DNA from: Hyphomicrobiales bacterium
Lineage (GTDB): Bacteria > Pseudomonadota > Alphaproteobacteria > Rhizobiales > Beijerinckiaceae
DNA: 55,655 nt
NCBI GenBank assembly: GCA_003963405.1
Contig: RXIY01000066.1
Span: forward strand, 1-55,655
Direction of reading: 5' to 3'
The position numbers and the translations under genes are program-made. Under the pieces are notes generated by a model that saw only the letters and a list, made by a program, of their open reading frames with translations, searched no databases and was not told the DNA's origin. The stretch's first letter is position 1. Each line of letters opens with the position of its first letter. This document shows, in pieces, positions 55,528 through 55,655 of the stretch.

Positions 55528-55655
55528 TTGCGCATCCTTGCGATCCGGGGCGAGAATCTCGCCAGCCTCGCCGCGCCCTTCGCGCTCGAGTTCGAGCGCG
55601 AGCCGCTGCGCTCGGCCGGCCTCTTCGCGATCGCCGGGGAGACGGGCGCGGGCAA
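55528..55655 (+). CDS. sbcC: Exonuclease SbcC, N-terminal fragment (truncated by window edge)
   Basis: The first 42 codons read RILAIRGENLASLAAPFALE and continue to GLFAIAGETGAG, the beginning of the ABC-type Walker A of SbcC/Rad50. The TTG start directly follows the sbcD stop, and GGAGGAGG lies a few bases upstream. SbcC is the coiled-coil ATPase partner of SbcD. The rest is outside the window. Confidence 0.92.
   Translation, partial: MRILAIRGENLASLAAPFALEFEREPLRSAGLFAIAGETGAG

Noticed and set aside
1-55655. Mobile elements, phage genes or CRISPR arrays
   Set aside because: No transposase, integrase, terminal inverted repeats with target duplications, or regularly spaced repeats were seen. 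Gene content and composition look uniformly core-chromosomal.

Overview
The window is 55.7 kb of high-GC chromosomal DNA from an alphaproteobacterium. It is most likely a member of the Hyphomicrobiales (Rhizobiales), and a methanotroph-type genome such as Methylocystis/Methylosinus is possible but not proven. The evidence is the aerobic cobalamin pathway with CobG and CobN, ribosomal protein S2 with the C-terminal helix-hairpin-helix-like extension found in this order, a Rhodobacter-type phosphatidylethanolamine methyltransferase, 6S RNA beside 5-formyltetrahydrofolate cyclo-ligase, and a rpsB-tsf...pyrH-frr-uppS-cdsA-dxr-rseP-bamA-lpxD-fabZ-lpxA-lpxB backbone. No phage, insertion sequence, integrase, CRISPR array or toxin island was seen, so this is mostly core genome.

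Layout. 1-250: the 3' end of a tRNA (probably fMet) and a strong candidate small RNA with its own promoter, two CCTCC motifs and an intrinsic terminator. 251-13423: a twelve-gene cobalamin operon on the minus strand (cbtB-cbtA-cobW-cobN-cobG-cobH-cobI-cobJ-cobL-cobE-cobM-cobB). It is headed by a complete cobalamin riboswitch and its promoter, with cobO divergent. Most junctions are 4-base stop/start overlaps, so the operon is translationally coupled. It covers cobalt uptake (CbtAB), cobalt chelation (CobN, CobW) and most of the corrin-ring methylations; cobK and cobF are not here. 13430-15399: a sterol-desaturase-like di-iron enzyme and a 64-residue one-helix protein with its own promoter and terminator.

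15259-30658: the translation and envelope backbone. rpsB and tsf are followed by an oxidoreductase, then UMP kinase, ribosome recycling factor, and undecaprenyl diphosphate, CDP-diacylglycerol and MEP-isoprenoid enzymes. After these come the RseP site-2 protease, BamA and lipid A synthesis. lpxB follows lpxA directly, without the lpxI often found between them.

30696-43399: individually transcribed metabolic genes. They are an amino-acid permease, a photolyase, cobT (lower-ligand activation for B12), a LysM membrane protein, 5-FCL with 6S RNA, pmtA-mnmA, prs, an OafA-type acyltransferase and an acyl-CoA synthetase. 43528-55655: a looser set. It holds a Gly/Trp-rich secreted protein, an Inh-like protease inhibitor, hemN, a deaminase, a RecD-like helicase, a membrane patatin phospholipase with a small overlapping partner, several unrecognised membrane or secreted proteins, an HNH nuclease, sbcD and the start of sbcC.

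The least ordinary items are the small RNA at the left edge, the solitary 64-residue membrane protein unit, the patatin/106-residue pair, and unexplained repeats upstream of bamA and between the inhibitor gene and hemN. No clearly new multi-gene system was found.
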